Assembly: GCA_023213315.1 (NCBI GenBank)
Contig: JAKCPI010012723.1
Location: 62,001-126,000, forward strand
Source: Euborellia annulipes
Taxonomy: Eukaryota > Arthropoda > Insecta > Dermaptera > Anisolabididae
DNA: 64,000 nt
Reading direction: 5' to 3'
Part shown: in pieces, positions 1 through 11,600 of the stretch
How the letters are laid out: each line of letters begins with the position of its first letter
Numbering within the stretch: position 1 is the first letter of the stretch
Position numbers and translations under genes: made by a program
Notes under the pieces: generated by a model
The model's database searches: none
What the model was told of the DNA's origin: nothing
The model's input: the letters and a program-made list of their open reading frames with translations, nothing else

Positions 1-600
1 CCCCTAACTATTATTATTATTATTTTTCTTCAATTTTCTAGAATCTCAGTCAGTCCTGGAAGAATTTAAGAGCACCATCATGATAAATAAGCGGAGAAAA
101 AAAATTTTTTTTTTCAAAAATAAAAAAAAAATAGAACGCGAAATAATCCCACTCTGAAATTTTCAGAGCATTTGTAGAAAAAATCAAAGTTTTTTATAAA
201 AAAAAAAAATTAAAAAAAAAAGTGTCATTCATCCCGAAATTTTTGTTTTTTTACGAAAATGTCAAAAAAACGTTCAAGATGAATCTGTAAAATTTTGTCA
301 TATTTTTTCTGAAAAGTACATTTAAAGACAAAAATTTCAAAAAAAAATCGTCCCGATAAGTTAATTTTTGACAGTTTTACGGTTATTTAAAAAAAATCGA
401 TGTTTTTTGAAAATGCTATAACTTTTTTTTGGCTGGGTCGTAAAATCTGAAAAAATTCTCAGACACGTTTTCAATAGGGTACAAAAAGATGACAAAGTTT
501 CAGCCAAATCAAAAATGGTCGGGTTCAGAAGTGGTCGAGTTGGCGTGGATTGCCCCATATATATATCATGAGGTATGTACAAAAGAAACCGAACTTTTGC
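1..600. other. AT-rich non-coding stretch
   Basis: Dominated by A and T homopolymers with short related runs of the form AAATTTT. The open frames here are short, low-complexity and resemble nothing known. No gene, RNA or defined repeat boundary is seen. Confidence 0.6.
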
Positions 601-606
601 TGTATC

Positions 607-790
607 AGCTTTATTGCTTGTTGTACAACATATTAAGCCCTGCCTTCTTCAAAAAAGTCCCCTCTACTGGCAATAGACTGTTCCCATCGTTTCTTCCATT
701 TTTGGAACGCCTCCTGTAACAAATTTTGTGGGACGGCGCATTCTCGTCGCATTGTTCTATATCTCCTCTATGGTTTGGAAACGTGTTTTT
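607..790 (-). mobile_element. mariner transposase C-terminal relic, minus strand
   Basis: Read on the minus strand, one frame gives NLLQEAFQKWKKRWEQSIAS followed by RGDFFEEG and a stop. This fits the usual C-terminal end of mariner-family transposases, where a helix of the type FQxWKKRWxxCI precedes a short acidic tail. Only the last 50 or so residues are recognisable and no intact frame extends upstream. It lies next to a plus-strand mariner fragment, so two broken copies or an inverted copy meet here. Confidence 0.6.
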
Positions 791-839
791 TAGTTTGGAT
801 AACAGGAAAAAGGATGCTGTGCGCAGGAAGAGGCCTGAA

Positions 840-1000
840 TTGTAGGAAAACCAGAGTTGGATGTTGCATCATGACATTGCACCAGCACCTGCGTCACTCC
901 TCCCCACCCTGCGGCTATCTAGCAAAACACATTCCCGTTGTGCCCCATCCACCGTATTCTCCGGACCTAGCCCCAGCAGACTTTTCCCTGTTTCATTATG
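840..1000 (+). mobile_element. mariner transposase DDD-region relic
   Basis: Two frames together show the mariner catalytic block: HDIAPAPASL in one frame (second Asp, normally HDNAPAH) and, after a frameshift, YLAKHIPVVPHPPYSPDLAP with ADFSLF in the other (third Asp, typical of the D,D34D mariner group). An intact mariner transposase is about 345 residues; under 60 remain here. The fragment is cut off on its right by the inverted-repeat element beginning near 995. Mariner identity is secure from the PPYSPDLAPADF signature; function is lost. Confidence 0.85.
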
Positions 1001-1465
1001 GGCAGGAGCAGCCAATAAAACGACTCTGTATGCATGTTCTAATCACCGGAGACGTTTCGATTCTTTTTATTTAAGAACTAAATTTTTTACTTTTTTATTT
1101 AATATTTTTTATAATTGATTGTTCTATATATACAATTTTAATAATAGCCTATATGTATTATATATTTTTAGTAATGTCTTAAATAAAAAGAATCAAAATG
1201 TCTCCGGTGATTGGAATGTGCATACAGACTGGGCACGACCCGGGCACTATTTCAAATACTGTAACTGAAATACGGTATTTGAAATATATATTGTATTTCA
1301 AATGCCTAAGTTCTAACTATTTGTATTTCAAATACTATTTTTTAAAAGTATTTTGTATTTCAAATATTTTTTTTAAAAGTGTATTGTATTTCAAATACTT
1401 CATTTTGAGTATTTTGCCCGACCTTGCACACGGAGACTTTTTATTGGCTACTCCTGTCCATAATG
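995..1465. mobile_element. inverted-repeat element (MITE) with internal tandem repeats
   Basis: The ends are inverted copies: TTATGGGCAGGAGCAGCCAA at the left and, on the other strand, TTATGGACAGGAGTAGCCAA at the right. A second internal inverted pair lies at 1028-1077 and 1177-1228. The right half (1262-1402) holds about four copies of a unit built on GTATTTCAAATAC. No coding potential. It truncates the mariner relic. Confidence 0.6.
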
Positions 1466-1499
1466 ACCCACCATTTATTATTTAGATGATATTTTATAG

Positions 1500-2640
1500 A
1501 AAGTATAGGAGTTATATATTATAAATAAATATTTTCCAATGTTTAATTACCTTTTGGGCTCTAATTAAACAATCTGAAACTAAATTTATGTAGACACAAC
1601 ACGCAACTTTCGATTTCCGAAGATAAGGTATAAAGTAATTTTTATTCAATATACTCACTGCTTGTAAAAGGCCAGATTTAGATTACTGCTAAGGTCAAAG
1701 ATATACTTTAGTTTTTATTCTAGCTTAGCATTATACTGTACAAAGTTTCCGAAGGTTTTGACCATCCGACTAAAATATGTCTTTCCAGCGACTAGAGTTT
1801 CTCTCACGAGCTGCAAATTTTTATCTATTTTAGAATTAAAAAAAAAAAATGTTTAATAATGTTCTTTTTTGTTTTAGACAATTGAAATCACATCACAATA
1901 TTCATATATTTGAATTTATATCCATATTAGAAAAATATTCCAAATGTGAGACAAGATTTGGAAGATAAAAACAATTTGAAGATGTTTCTTAAGCATTTAT
2001 CTTTTCCTTTTCAAATCGATCTCTTCTGGATTATTGTATTTTATTTTTATTAATTTTAAAAAAAAGTGTTAAAAACATTTTTGGAGTGTTCTAATTTAAT
2101 TAAAATCAAGAAAAAAAAGTAATGAATAATAAAATATTCTGATAAAAAATTTTTATTTAAGTCTCTTAAAAAACCTTTTAAAAGTTCTGGTTCAAAAGTC
2201 TCATTAGAGTATTTTATTTCAACAAATTAAAGAGAATTGAAGCCCCTGACTGAGTACCTGAATGAAAAATGGGGCAAAGACCTTAGACTTTTGGACCGCA
2301 TTCTTTGTATACATCTTTTTATTTATAGATAGCTAAATAAAAGAAAAATAGATATATTTATTTTAAAGTTGGTGAATTGGGTAAATAAATTCTCTATTTA
2401 TTATTTTCAAAGATATACATCTTGATATGTATAATAAATAAATTTTATATTTTATCTGTAAAATGTTTAATTTTGACATAATAAAACAAAAATGTGAACA
2501 CAATTTTTAATTTTTATAAAAATAAGTTAAAAGAACTCCTCTATTATACTTTTTTAGGCGCATCTTCAATATAATAATCCTTTGAGACCAAATAAAAAAT
2601 AACTAATTAAAGTACTAGAAACAGAATGTTTCTAAAGATG
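1500..2640. other. AT-rich non-coding stretch
   Basis: Low-complexity AT-rich DNA without a credible reading frame, RNA gene or defined repeat ends. Confidence 0.5.
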
Positions 2641-2668
2641 AGAGTTAGCGAAATTGATATTGGTAATG

Positions 2669-2702
2669 GAAATATATATATATATATAATATATTATATA
2701 TA
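2669..2702. repeat. AT dinucleotide microsatellite
   Basis: Run of TA units interrupted once. Simple sequence only. Confidence 0.8.
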
Positions 2703-2880
2703 TCGCTCCTTGAGTTAGTAATAATCCATCCCGAAAATGATAATCTGCTAATCCTCTTCTCCCCATCTAGTTCTTTTGAAGGAGCAAAAATGAGTACTTA
2801 GTTCACCTTAATGTTAATAGAAGGCGACACTATCCAATTAACTCTCTATCAAAAAAATGGGAAAATAGAAACATTGTTGA

Positions 2881-3022
2881 CATGGATGTAACTAAAGAAT
2901 TTGGCTGGGGGGGGGCCATGGGACCAGCAATCCTCCGGAGGGCCTGGAAAGCCCCATATTTTCTCAATTTTTCTTGGGGGAGGGGGGTCATGCCCCCGGC
3001 ACCCCCCTAGTTACGCCCATGC
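2881..3022. mobile_element. small GC-rich MITE, GTAACTA-ended
   Basis: Left end CATGGATGTAACTA and right end, on the other strand, CATGGGCGTAACTAG form terminal inverted repeats. The interior has G runs and the block GGGCCTGGAAAGCCCC followed by ATATTTTCTCAATTTTTC. The same left end and interior recur at 5173-5312, so this is an interspersed family. I could not identify a target-site duplication. Confidence 0.6.
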
Positions 3023-3059
3023 CTCTCCTTCCCCTAACGCGTTACGTAATATGTGAACA

Positions 3060-3940
3060 ACCCCTAAGGTATTTATTTAAAATTTTTATAATATTCGTTT
3101 ATTTAATAAAAATTGGGAGTGCGGAGATTGCTAATAAAGAGAAATAAAAAAAAAAAAAACTTTGAAAATTTTATATACAGATAAAAGGGAAAATTTCAGA
3201 GAATATTGAACGATGATCCTTTTTACTATCATTTGATTGGTTGAACGGATGGTTAGATTAAAGAAAAAATATATTCTTAATTATTCAATTTTAGTTCCAT
3301 GTGAATATTCTCTAGGAAATTCTAAACTCATTACAAAAGATCCGATGCGAATCGGATGCGCGGTTTCCGAGTTATAGACAATTGAATTATCAACATTTTA
3401 TTCATTTCCAATGTTATTTATTTTGGCCTCTTAATTTGTGCAAAGGAGGGGAGGGTCGTGTGTCGGCAGGTTCCCCCACCCCACCGCTCTGATTGTTGTT
3501 GAGGAGAAAGGCGCCAGGCCCCGCCCCTCTTTTCTAAGAAAGATTCTTTCTCTTAAACAAAAAAAAAATAAAATAAAACAATAAATAAATAATTTTTTTT
3601 TTGGACATTTGGAAGAATTATAAAAATTGAACGAAAAAAAAAATTAATTAAGCAGTCAGAGAATATTGCTAAATAAATGATAGTTATATATTTAGTTAGA
3701 TGTAAAATCTTTCAATTCTTCATCATCTCATGGTTGTTATATTTATTTGAACACAAGCGATATTTCGATCTTGTATTACTATAGTGTAGTTAAATATCAA
3801 AGTGTCAAATTTAATTTAGATGAAATGATTTGAGTACCGGTACTTCAAACAATTTTCACAAAATATTACTGATGGACTTTTTAAAAGGGCATCTAAATAA
3901 TTGATTTATATGAATTTTAATCTAACAATACTTTCTCTCT
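3060..3940. other. AT-rich non-coding stretch
   Basis: No gene recognised. A GC-richer patch at 3445-3530 has no clear ends or coding sense. Confidence 0.5.
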
Positions 3941-3957
3941 ATATATATTTCATATAT

Positions 3958-4330
3958 AGGGTAAGAGAAAGTAAAAAGTAAAAGATTTAAATTCTGTTAC
4001 CATGGCAACCATTTCTCCTGTCTTTCCTATGAAGTACAAGAGTAAAGTGGTCTTCAGAAGATTTCAACGGCAAAATGAGAATATACATTTTAAAGAGCAT
4101 CTAAAAAATAATTGATTTATTAATTAAAAAAAAAAAATCGTTCGAGCGAATTTTGAGAAAATCAAAAAAAACTGAAAAACTACATCAGTAAAGTACTAGT
4201 ACTTTTTGGCTGATTTTGATTAAAAGCTTATTTCCACGCCTCAGGGGGTGTCTAACTTAAATATAAAATTTCACCCTCCTAGCTCAATTCCTTCATGCTT
4301 AAAATTGAACACACATAGGCAAGAGAAAAA
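3958..4330 (+). repeat. dispersed repeat family A, copy 1 (carries RFX-type X-box)
   Basis: Begins at GTAAGAGAAAGTA, then carries GTTACCATGGCAAC, a block ending GAATTTTGAGAAAATC, the palindrome GTACTAGTAC and CTTCATGCTTAAAATTGAAC. The same order of blocks recurs at 34905-35350, 35535-36373, 42746-43305 (reversed), 44690-45000, 61076-61275 (reversed) and 23727-23850 (reversed). It is non-coding and of unknown class; ends often sit in TATATA runs. Confidence 0.8.
3996..4009. promoter_or_regulatory. X-box (RFX-type) palindrome in repeat A
   Basis: GTTACCATGGCAAC matches the RFX X-box consensus RYYNYYATRRNRAC at every position. Known family: RFX factors bind such palindromes, for example upstream of ciliary genes. 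That it is bound here is inference only. Confidence 0.5.
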
Positions 4331-5100
4331 AAATAGGGGGAGGGGGGCGTGAGATATTTATTTGGTTCCCAACTCAAAAAGTTTAACAAGCACTGAACTA
4401 AAGGTCTAAAGGGATGGATTTTATTATTTAATATATTTATGAGAAATAAGCATCTCTTTGATTGAAGACAAAATATTTTGAAATTTTATTTTTTCTCAAA
4501 GGATTGAATTTTTTATAGATAAATATGCATTCTTTTATTCTTATAGTTAGAAAAAAGTTTCGAATAAAATTTTATAAAAGCATAAAAAGATGAAATCAAT
4601 CAATTTGGCAATTATTTCAAATGATGGGAGAGCATCAATTTTTTTTTTCTAATTCGATCGGCGCCCAGAGTGCAGCCAGGGAGCCTCGCTTCACTCTCGT
4701 CTAGGCTTTTATTCTCGCGCAGATTCGCTTTTTAAAAAGTCACTCTATCTCTCTTATTTTTCGTTGGATTTGTGGAAAAATGCAAAACTGGTCTTTTCAA
4801 TCAATTATAAAGCTATAGACATTTTTTTTATTTAACTACGACCCCATAAAATGGGGGTTTATTAATTGCCTTTTACAACTTCAAATTTTAACTGCCGCCT
4901 TCATTTTCTAATTATCCTAATTTATTGTTTTTTAATTAAATAAACACATTTAGGCCTTGATATTGATTGAATAACTTAGTATATAAAATATTCAAGCAAA
5001 AACAATAAAATTTTAGTCCCAAAACGTTCTGAAAATGATTAAAAATCGATTTTCCAAATTTATTTTGACATATTAATTCTCTTAAAATTCAAAAATCAAT
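4331..5100. other. AT-rich non-coding stretch
   Basis: No gene recognised. A short GC-richer patch at 4655-4730 shows no coding sense or repeat ends that I could define. Confidence 0.5.
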
Positions 5101-5172
5101 TATTTTTTTGATGCTGTTCTCATCACAGAGTTATATATTCTCATTTTGCTTTCAAAATTGTTTGAAGACCAC

Positions 5173-5312
5173 CATGGGCGTAACTAGGGAATTTGGCTGG
5201 AGGGGGGGGGGGGCATGGGACCAGCTATCCTCCCGTGGGCCTGGAAAGCCCCATATTTTCTCAATTTTTCTTGGGGCAAGGAGCTTTCTGGGGGGGGGGG
5301 GAGAAAAATTTC
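5173..5312 (+). mobile_element. GTAACTA-ended MITE, second copy, truncated, upstream of BACE
   Basis: Starts CATGGGCGTAACTAGGG and shares with 2881-3022 the G run, the GGGCCTGGAAAGCCCC block and the following T-rich segment. The right inverted end is missing. It ends about 200 bases before the BACE start codon, so it lies in the likely promoter or 5' leader of that gene. Confidence 0.6.
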
Positions 5313-5514
5313 ATCGCTTGGGTCGAGATACGAGCCACTCCCCATACAAAACAAAAGTATTTTATTCATGTTTTCAAAGAAGAATAGTGTTGCTGTTCCA
5401 TGGAACGATCGTCTGAACTATTCCCTGGAACTAGTTCATTTTCCCTCTCTAGTGATGTACGCGCTCAACTGTCTATTCTTATAAAATTCACTAGCAAAAG
5501 CAAATTTTTCAAAT

Positions 5515-5684
5515 ATGTCCTCAATATTTTACTCGTTAAATAATTTGCTTAAACATTTATTAATTTTATTTAATATTATATTAATTTATCCAGACTTCTC
5601 ATTGAGTGAAAATAAATATAATCTTCAAGGAAAACCTGGAGAAGGATATGGTTTAGACGTATTGATTGGAACCCCCCACAAAAG
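5515..5684 (+). CDS. BACE: BACE exon 1: signal peptide and start of protease domain
   Basis: Starts at the first ATG of the open frame. Encodes a hydrophobic segment rich in Leu and Ile, then NLQGKPGEGYGLDVLIGTP, equivalent to NLRGKSGQGYYVEMTVGSP of BACE1. The last codons read T-P-H-K plus two bases as given; adding one C to the run of six C at 5672-5677 gives T-P-P-Q-K and a phase-0 donor, exactly as the family expects. Confidence 0.88.
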
Positions 5685-8600
5685 GTACTTATTTAGTTAT
5701 TATTTTTTTTTAAATTTTCATAATACATATTTTTATTTGCAGTTAAATGTATTAGTTGATACTGGAAGTACAAATTTCGCAATAGCCTCCACTCCACTTA
5801 CCTATGTATCAACATATTTTTATACTAATAGGTATTATCAAATTATTTATTTGAAAAAAATGTATATTTTCTTTAATAATTGTTTATATTTATTTTTAGG
5901 TCGAGCACTTATGATACAATTCATAAATCAATTGAGATGAATTACACCCAGGGGGAATTATTAGCTGAATTAGGACATGATATTATCTCGTTTCCCTCCT
6001 TTAAAAAAGTACCACCTGTACAAACAACCGTCGCTTTTATTTATAATTCTCATAATATTTTTATCAATGGCTCCGACTGGCAAGGAATATTAGGTAAAAA
6101 TGTTATATATATATGAAGACCTCAAGTAAATTTTGATATTCAAATTGGTAGAAAGAATGAGCAAGCGGCTAGTTATATTTCAATTTATTAATAAACCAGG
6201 GCCGACGTTTCGATCACACATGAGAGCATCTTCAGGGCCAGGTTGATGTCTGAAAAAATATATAATAATCCTCGCTAAGTTATATTGGGCATACACAATT
6301 GTATGTAGCTCAATCATGATAATGCCCTGGTTTATTAATAAATTGAAATATAACTCGTACATCTTTAAACAAAACAAAATTTCGTCACTCCCCTGGGCGT
6401 ATGTATTTCCCCTGGCCTGAATTGCCAGAGTGGATTGGCTACCAATCCAGGTAAAATAAATAGAAACAGGGTCTAAATGGCCTTCACTGCCGAAAAAGTC
6501 CTTAAATGAAATTAAAAAAAAAAGTTGCCAGGAGAGTGATGCCAGAAAAGGGACCAAACCACACATAACGTACAAAAACAACAGTACGTGTTCTTCTTGC
6601 CAGAGTAGTTTGTGTCATTTACACACAATAAACATTGCAATGAATAAATGTAGAGTTACTTAACGATAAAATATAAAACGATTTATTTACCAGGGGAAAT
6701 AGTGCAACTACTAGCACATACACCCTTTATGACAGTTCTACGATAACTGACGCCATATTATTTGAATTATGCTCAACGCCGTTAGTTTGCTATTAACTTC
6801 CCTCTGTACTATACACGTTATTCATGGCCAAGGATATCCTTTGGTAGTTTTTATGATAATTTTATTCTTTTAATTTCGCCAGGTGAGGGTAACATTATTT
6901 TTAAGTGTCGTGAAAATAAGTATTTTTTTTTATAATAACAAATATTTTTATGTTTTTTTATTATCTATGTTTTGGTGTTTATTTATGTGCATAGTTATGG
7001 TAAAAAATATTATTCCATGACTCAGGTCCAAAATATTATATTTGCCAAAACAAGAATTTTTCCTCGTATATTGAAATAAAACCCTCTAGACATATCAAAT
7101 TAGATTATTAAATTATAATATATCTAAAGATACACAACTTTTCGATTCAACTACTGACTAAATCAATAAAAATTTAAAATTTTATTTCTCGGTTAAATCT
7201 GTTTCAGTAATCTGTGAGTTCCTTCTAATTTACAGCTTATCTCAGTTTTAACCATACCAGTTATGAGGTGGAGGAATCTCTAATTCCAACTAACACTATA
7301 CATATATGGGATTCATATTTCTTCCGATCCGTTGTCGGGCGATTATTAAGATAGATTCATTCATGTCTGTTTAATATTCTTATTTTGATATTAGACTAAT
7401 TTCTTTTACCTAGTTTGAAAGTTGTGATCGATAACCATTTGCTCTGTACATGCATATTCATAGCCGATTCATTCCTGTCAGTTAACAGTTACAAATAATG
7501 AATTTCATTTTTTTCTTATTTATTTGTCTTTCTGTCAAATATATATTTATAGTGAATGTAAATGAGATTTAATAAAATAATTTATTTTGTTTATAGGTCT
7601 GGGATATCCTGCAATATCTCAACCATCAAAAGAAGTACATTCATGGATAGATGAAGCATATAAAAAACGATTAGAGCTTGGAATTTCTGGCAGCTTTGTC
7701 TTTGCACTGGAACTCTGTGGGTTAGATGAAAATAATAAACTTAAAGGACTCTTCGAAGTGTTTGGTATTTTCATTTTTCTTATTTATGTGTATATATATA
7801 TATATATATGGGTGATTTAGTATTTGAATTTTATTGGTAGTGGAAAAAATATATGTTAAAATAATTATATTATTGATACTGTATTCTTAAATAATAAAGA
7901 ATATCGTGTTTTATTGGGGCATTTAGTCAATTAGATAACTGTTTCATTTTAGGAATTAATAGTTGAAAATAGTCATAAATGTCAGTATTCTGGGTGTCCC
8001 ATTTCTAGTTTTTTTACTAGTTTTGTTCGACGCTCATTTATTTATTAACTTGACATAATATTTTTTACCATAATTATAAACATAAGTAAACCCCAAAACA
8101 TAATTAATGAAAATACATTTTAAAAGTATTTGTTATTATAAAAAAAATACTTGTTTTCACTGACTAAAAATGATGTCATCTATTCTGGAAAAATTAAAAG
8201 ATAAAAATTTATCATAAAAACTGAAAGGATAACAATGGATGAATAACAGGCATAGTACAGTCTGAAGTAAGAAGCAAGCTAACGGGTTGAGATAATTCAA
8301 ATAATATAGCTTTAGTTATTGTTGAATTGTCATAAAGTGTGTTTGGGAGTCGATGCAGTATTTATTCTGGTAAATAAATCTCTTTATATTTTATCGTTAG
8401 TAACTCTAATATGTAAATGAATGTTTATTGTATGTAAATGTCATGAATTAGTCGAAACTTTGGAAGAAAGAGTATTGTTTTTTTAAGTAATGTGTGGTTT
8501 TGTCATTAGTTTGGTGTCATTATTCAGGCAATTCAAGGGTTCGATCCCGTCTAATGGAAAAATTTATTTCAATTGGATTTAGGTATAATCAATTGAAATA

Positions 8601-11600
8601 AATAGATACGGGGTCTAAATGGCCTTCGATGAAAAAATGGAATAAAAAAAACTCTGTCAGGGAAAATACCCGCCACGGGTAGGGAGAAATTTTGTTTCCT
8701 TAATATCTTATAGATATAATATGTATGTTTTTTAATATTAATTCAGCTTTCATTATAAATAGTTAATTGTCTGTCACTTTCTAGTTAATTTTACAATTCT
8801 GAATAGTGTTTTCTTCAGGTAAATATTTTTCTGGTGTAATAAAACTAAAAAATTAAAATATCTTCTGGTTTATATTACAGATAGAAAATAATGTAATAAG
8901 AAATATGAATATTAAATTGAAAGAGTATATTTGGTTGAAATAAATAATATATAAATATCTACATTAAATTTTTATTTAAATTTTAGATATTCTACCAACG
9001 CCTCATCAATTGAAATCACCTTTGATCAGAGAATGGTTTTATGAAGTTACTTTAGTTGGTCTTGCAGTGGGAGGCGAACGACTCAGCTTGTCTTGTAAAA
9101 CCTTCAACTCGGATAAAGCAATCGTCGATAGTGGTAAATAGTATAATATTTATTTTAAAAAGAAATCTTCCATCTGATTCAACCTCGGACAAGTGAGAAA
9201 TTTTTATCTCGCCTTGAAATTCTCTTGTTTGGGAAATGCACGGTCAACTTGTTTATATAGGGAAGTCAGATTATGTTGGTGTAGGTTCAGGGTCCGAAGG
9301 TACAATGGATAGCACGCTGTTACTCCGGAAAGAAAGATCCTGGGTGAGATTCCCGAGAACCCACTAACAACTCACTATCACTTATTTGAACTAATATGAA
9401 ACTAAAAAGTTGATGAGCCTAAAAGTTGCTTATCCAACGGATAACAGAGTGGATCCGGTGTTTTTCGGGATAACATTAACGATGATTAGTGATTTTGATT
9501 CTTCAGATATGTGTGACTTTCTTTTATAAGTAGAGATTGTTTATGGATTTATGCAGAGCATAATTTCATGATAGTATAAGGGTATTTTATGGCTGGTGGA
9601 ATACGTATCAGGAATGAAAGTCAGAAGAAAACGCAGCCAAAATTTTGGCTGATTTTTGTTTATTTTCTAATTTTTCTCCTAATTTCAAAGTAGAAATTGT
9701 TGGTTCACCAGTTTTCACAGCAGTAATAACTTCTTCAATGGAGGCTGGTATTTGGGTATCATAAAAGAATTCAGTAAATAACTCTGAAGGAAGAGGCGTT
9801 GAATTAGCATCAATTGAAGAGTAATTTTTCAAATAATTCTTCACTTGTATTTGAGATTTAGTGCCAATAAATTGAGATAATCTGTTGCTATTTCTTCCAA
9901 ATAGAGTAAGTCCTTTTTCAAATAGTGATTTTTCTTTATCATTCGAATTCTCAGAATTAACAAATGATGACACTCTTCCAAAAGGAACAAAAGGTTCTTC
10001 TGTGAATTTATTTTCTGTGACCCGAGGAGGACTTGATGGCCAGCAGGAATTCCCAGGATGAGGATTATCAATTTGATGTCCTTCTTTAGTGATAAAGACA
10101 ACTTCTTCTCCAGGAAATACTATAGTAGTTTGCGGTTTTTTGTTGGTTTTTAAAATCTTCTTTTTGATTATTGACTTATCTGTTTTGAGAATTCTTTTCC
10201 TCTCAAGCTTATTTTGGCTGCGTTTTCTTCTGACTTTCATTCCTGATATAATTTCATGAGTGGTTTGGCAAATTTGTCCCACAATTTTTTTACAAATGTC
10301 AAGAACTCTGAGAGCCCTACATTTAAAAGGCATGATTAATTAATATTTGTGGAACCAAATTTGCTAATTCCATAAATTTAAATTGTAAATTGAGTTTACG
10401 CTCTTGCAAAAGATGGGAGATTGGTCTAACATTCGGTTTTGACGAATTTTCGCAATAGGTGATTTTTTTTTTTGGCTTTTTTTTAAGACACATAACGCCA
10501 TCTTATCGGCAAAAACATGCGTAACAACTTCACTACTACTCCCCCAGATTTTGTCAAAACTTGTTTCAAAAATTTCCAAGACATAACAAAAAATTTCTTT
10601 TCTTTTCTATGATTGCTAATATTTTCAAAAATTTCTTTAAACTTCATACATAATTTATTTCTTATACTTTTAATTTTCTAATTTTTTTATCAATTAAGAT
10701 CTCCCAAGATTATTAAACTTTTAAAAACTTTTTTCCTAGGAACCACAAGTCTCCGACTTCCAAATGCTGCGCATAATTCTCTTCATGATCGCATAAACAC
10801 CTACATGCAAGGACGTGGCGTCACGATATCATCAGATTTTTGGGCTCAAAATAAAATGGCTTGTCTTTCACAGCCATTGGATTGGTCCTTATTTCCTAAA
10901 ATTTCTCTCTCTGTTATGGCAGACAAGAATAATTATTTTGATTTAACTCTACCACCAAAGGTAATAAAAATCTAATAATTTAAAATCGACTTAAAATAAG
11001 TCAATGAAAATTTTTTCAAACTAAATTTATATATTTAATTAGTAAAATAAATTATTTCTAGAAGAAAATAAAAAACTTAATTAATTAAGATACATATATA
11101 TATATAATTAAAAACTAATATAACATATATATATATTTTTCAGTCATATATTCGTTTATTACATAAAAACGAAACGACTTCTCCACCTTCGGAATTTTGT
11201 TATAAATTTGCCATCGAACCTTCCAATACCGGAACGGTTTTAGGTAAAGAAAATCCCCAAATTTTCTATTTATAATCTGGAATTCACATTTTGAATATTT
11301 TTATACTCATTTCTTATTTTAATTTAATATAAATGAAGAGGCGCAGGAACAGTTAAAAAATAAAGCCTCTGATTTTCAACAAAACTTTATTCTCACTCAT
11401 CTATCTTTCAAATTTGTTTAGGTACCGGAGTTGCTCACATGGGAACAATACATTATGTATACTGGCGAGTTGGTCGATCTAAGTCAGTATTGTTGAAAAT
11501 AGGAGGCTTTATTTTTTGGCTACTCCCGCTTCACTTCCTTTTACAACCACTGGCTTCATTTGTTTAATATAAATGAAAAATAAAAATATTTTTCCAAAAT

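Noticed and set aside
7765..8986. A missing BACE exon carrying the GGxD loop
   Set aside because: The distance from Cys192 to the REW motif is only about six residues shorter than in BACE1 and the exon phases join without a gap, so a diverged loop explains it better. A short segment near 8335-8371 looked exon-like but has the wrong phase and lies in an inverted repeat.
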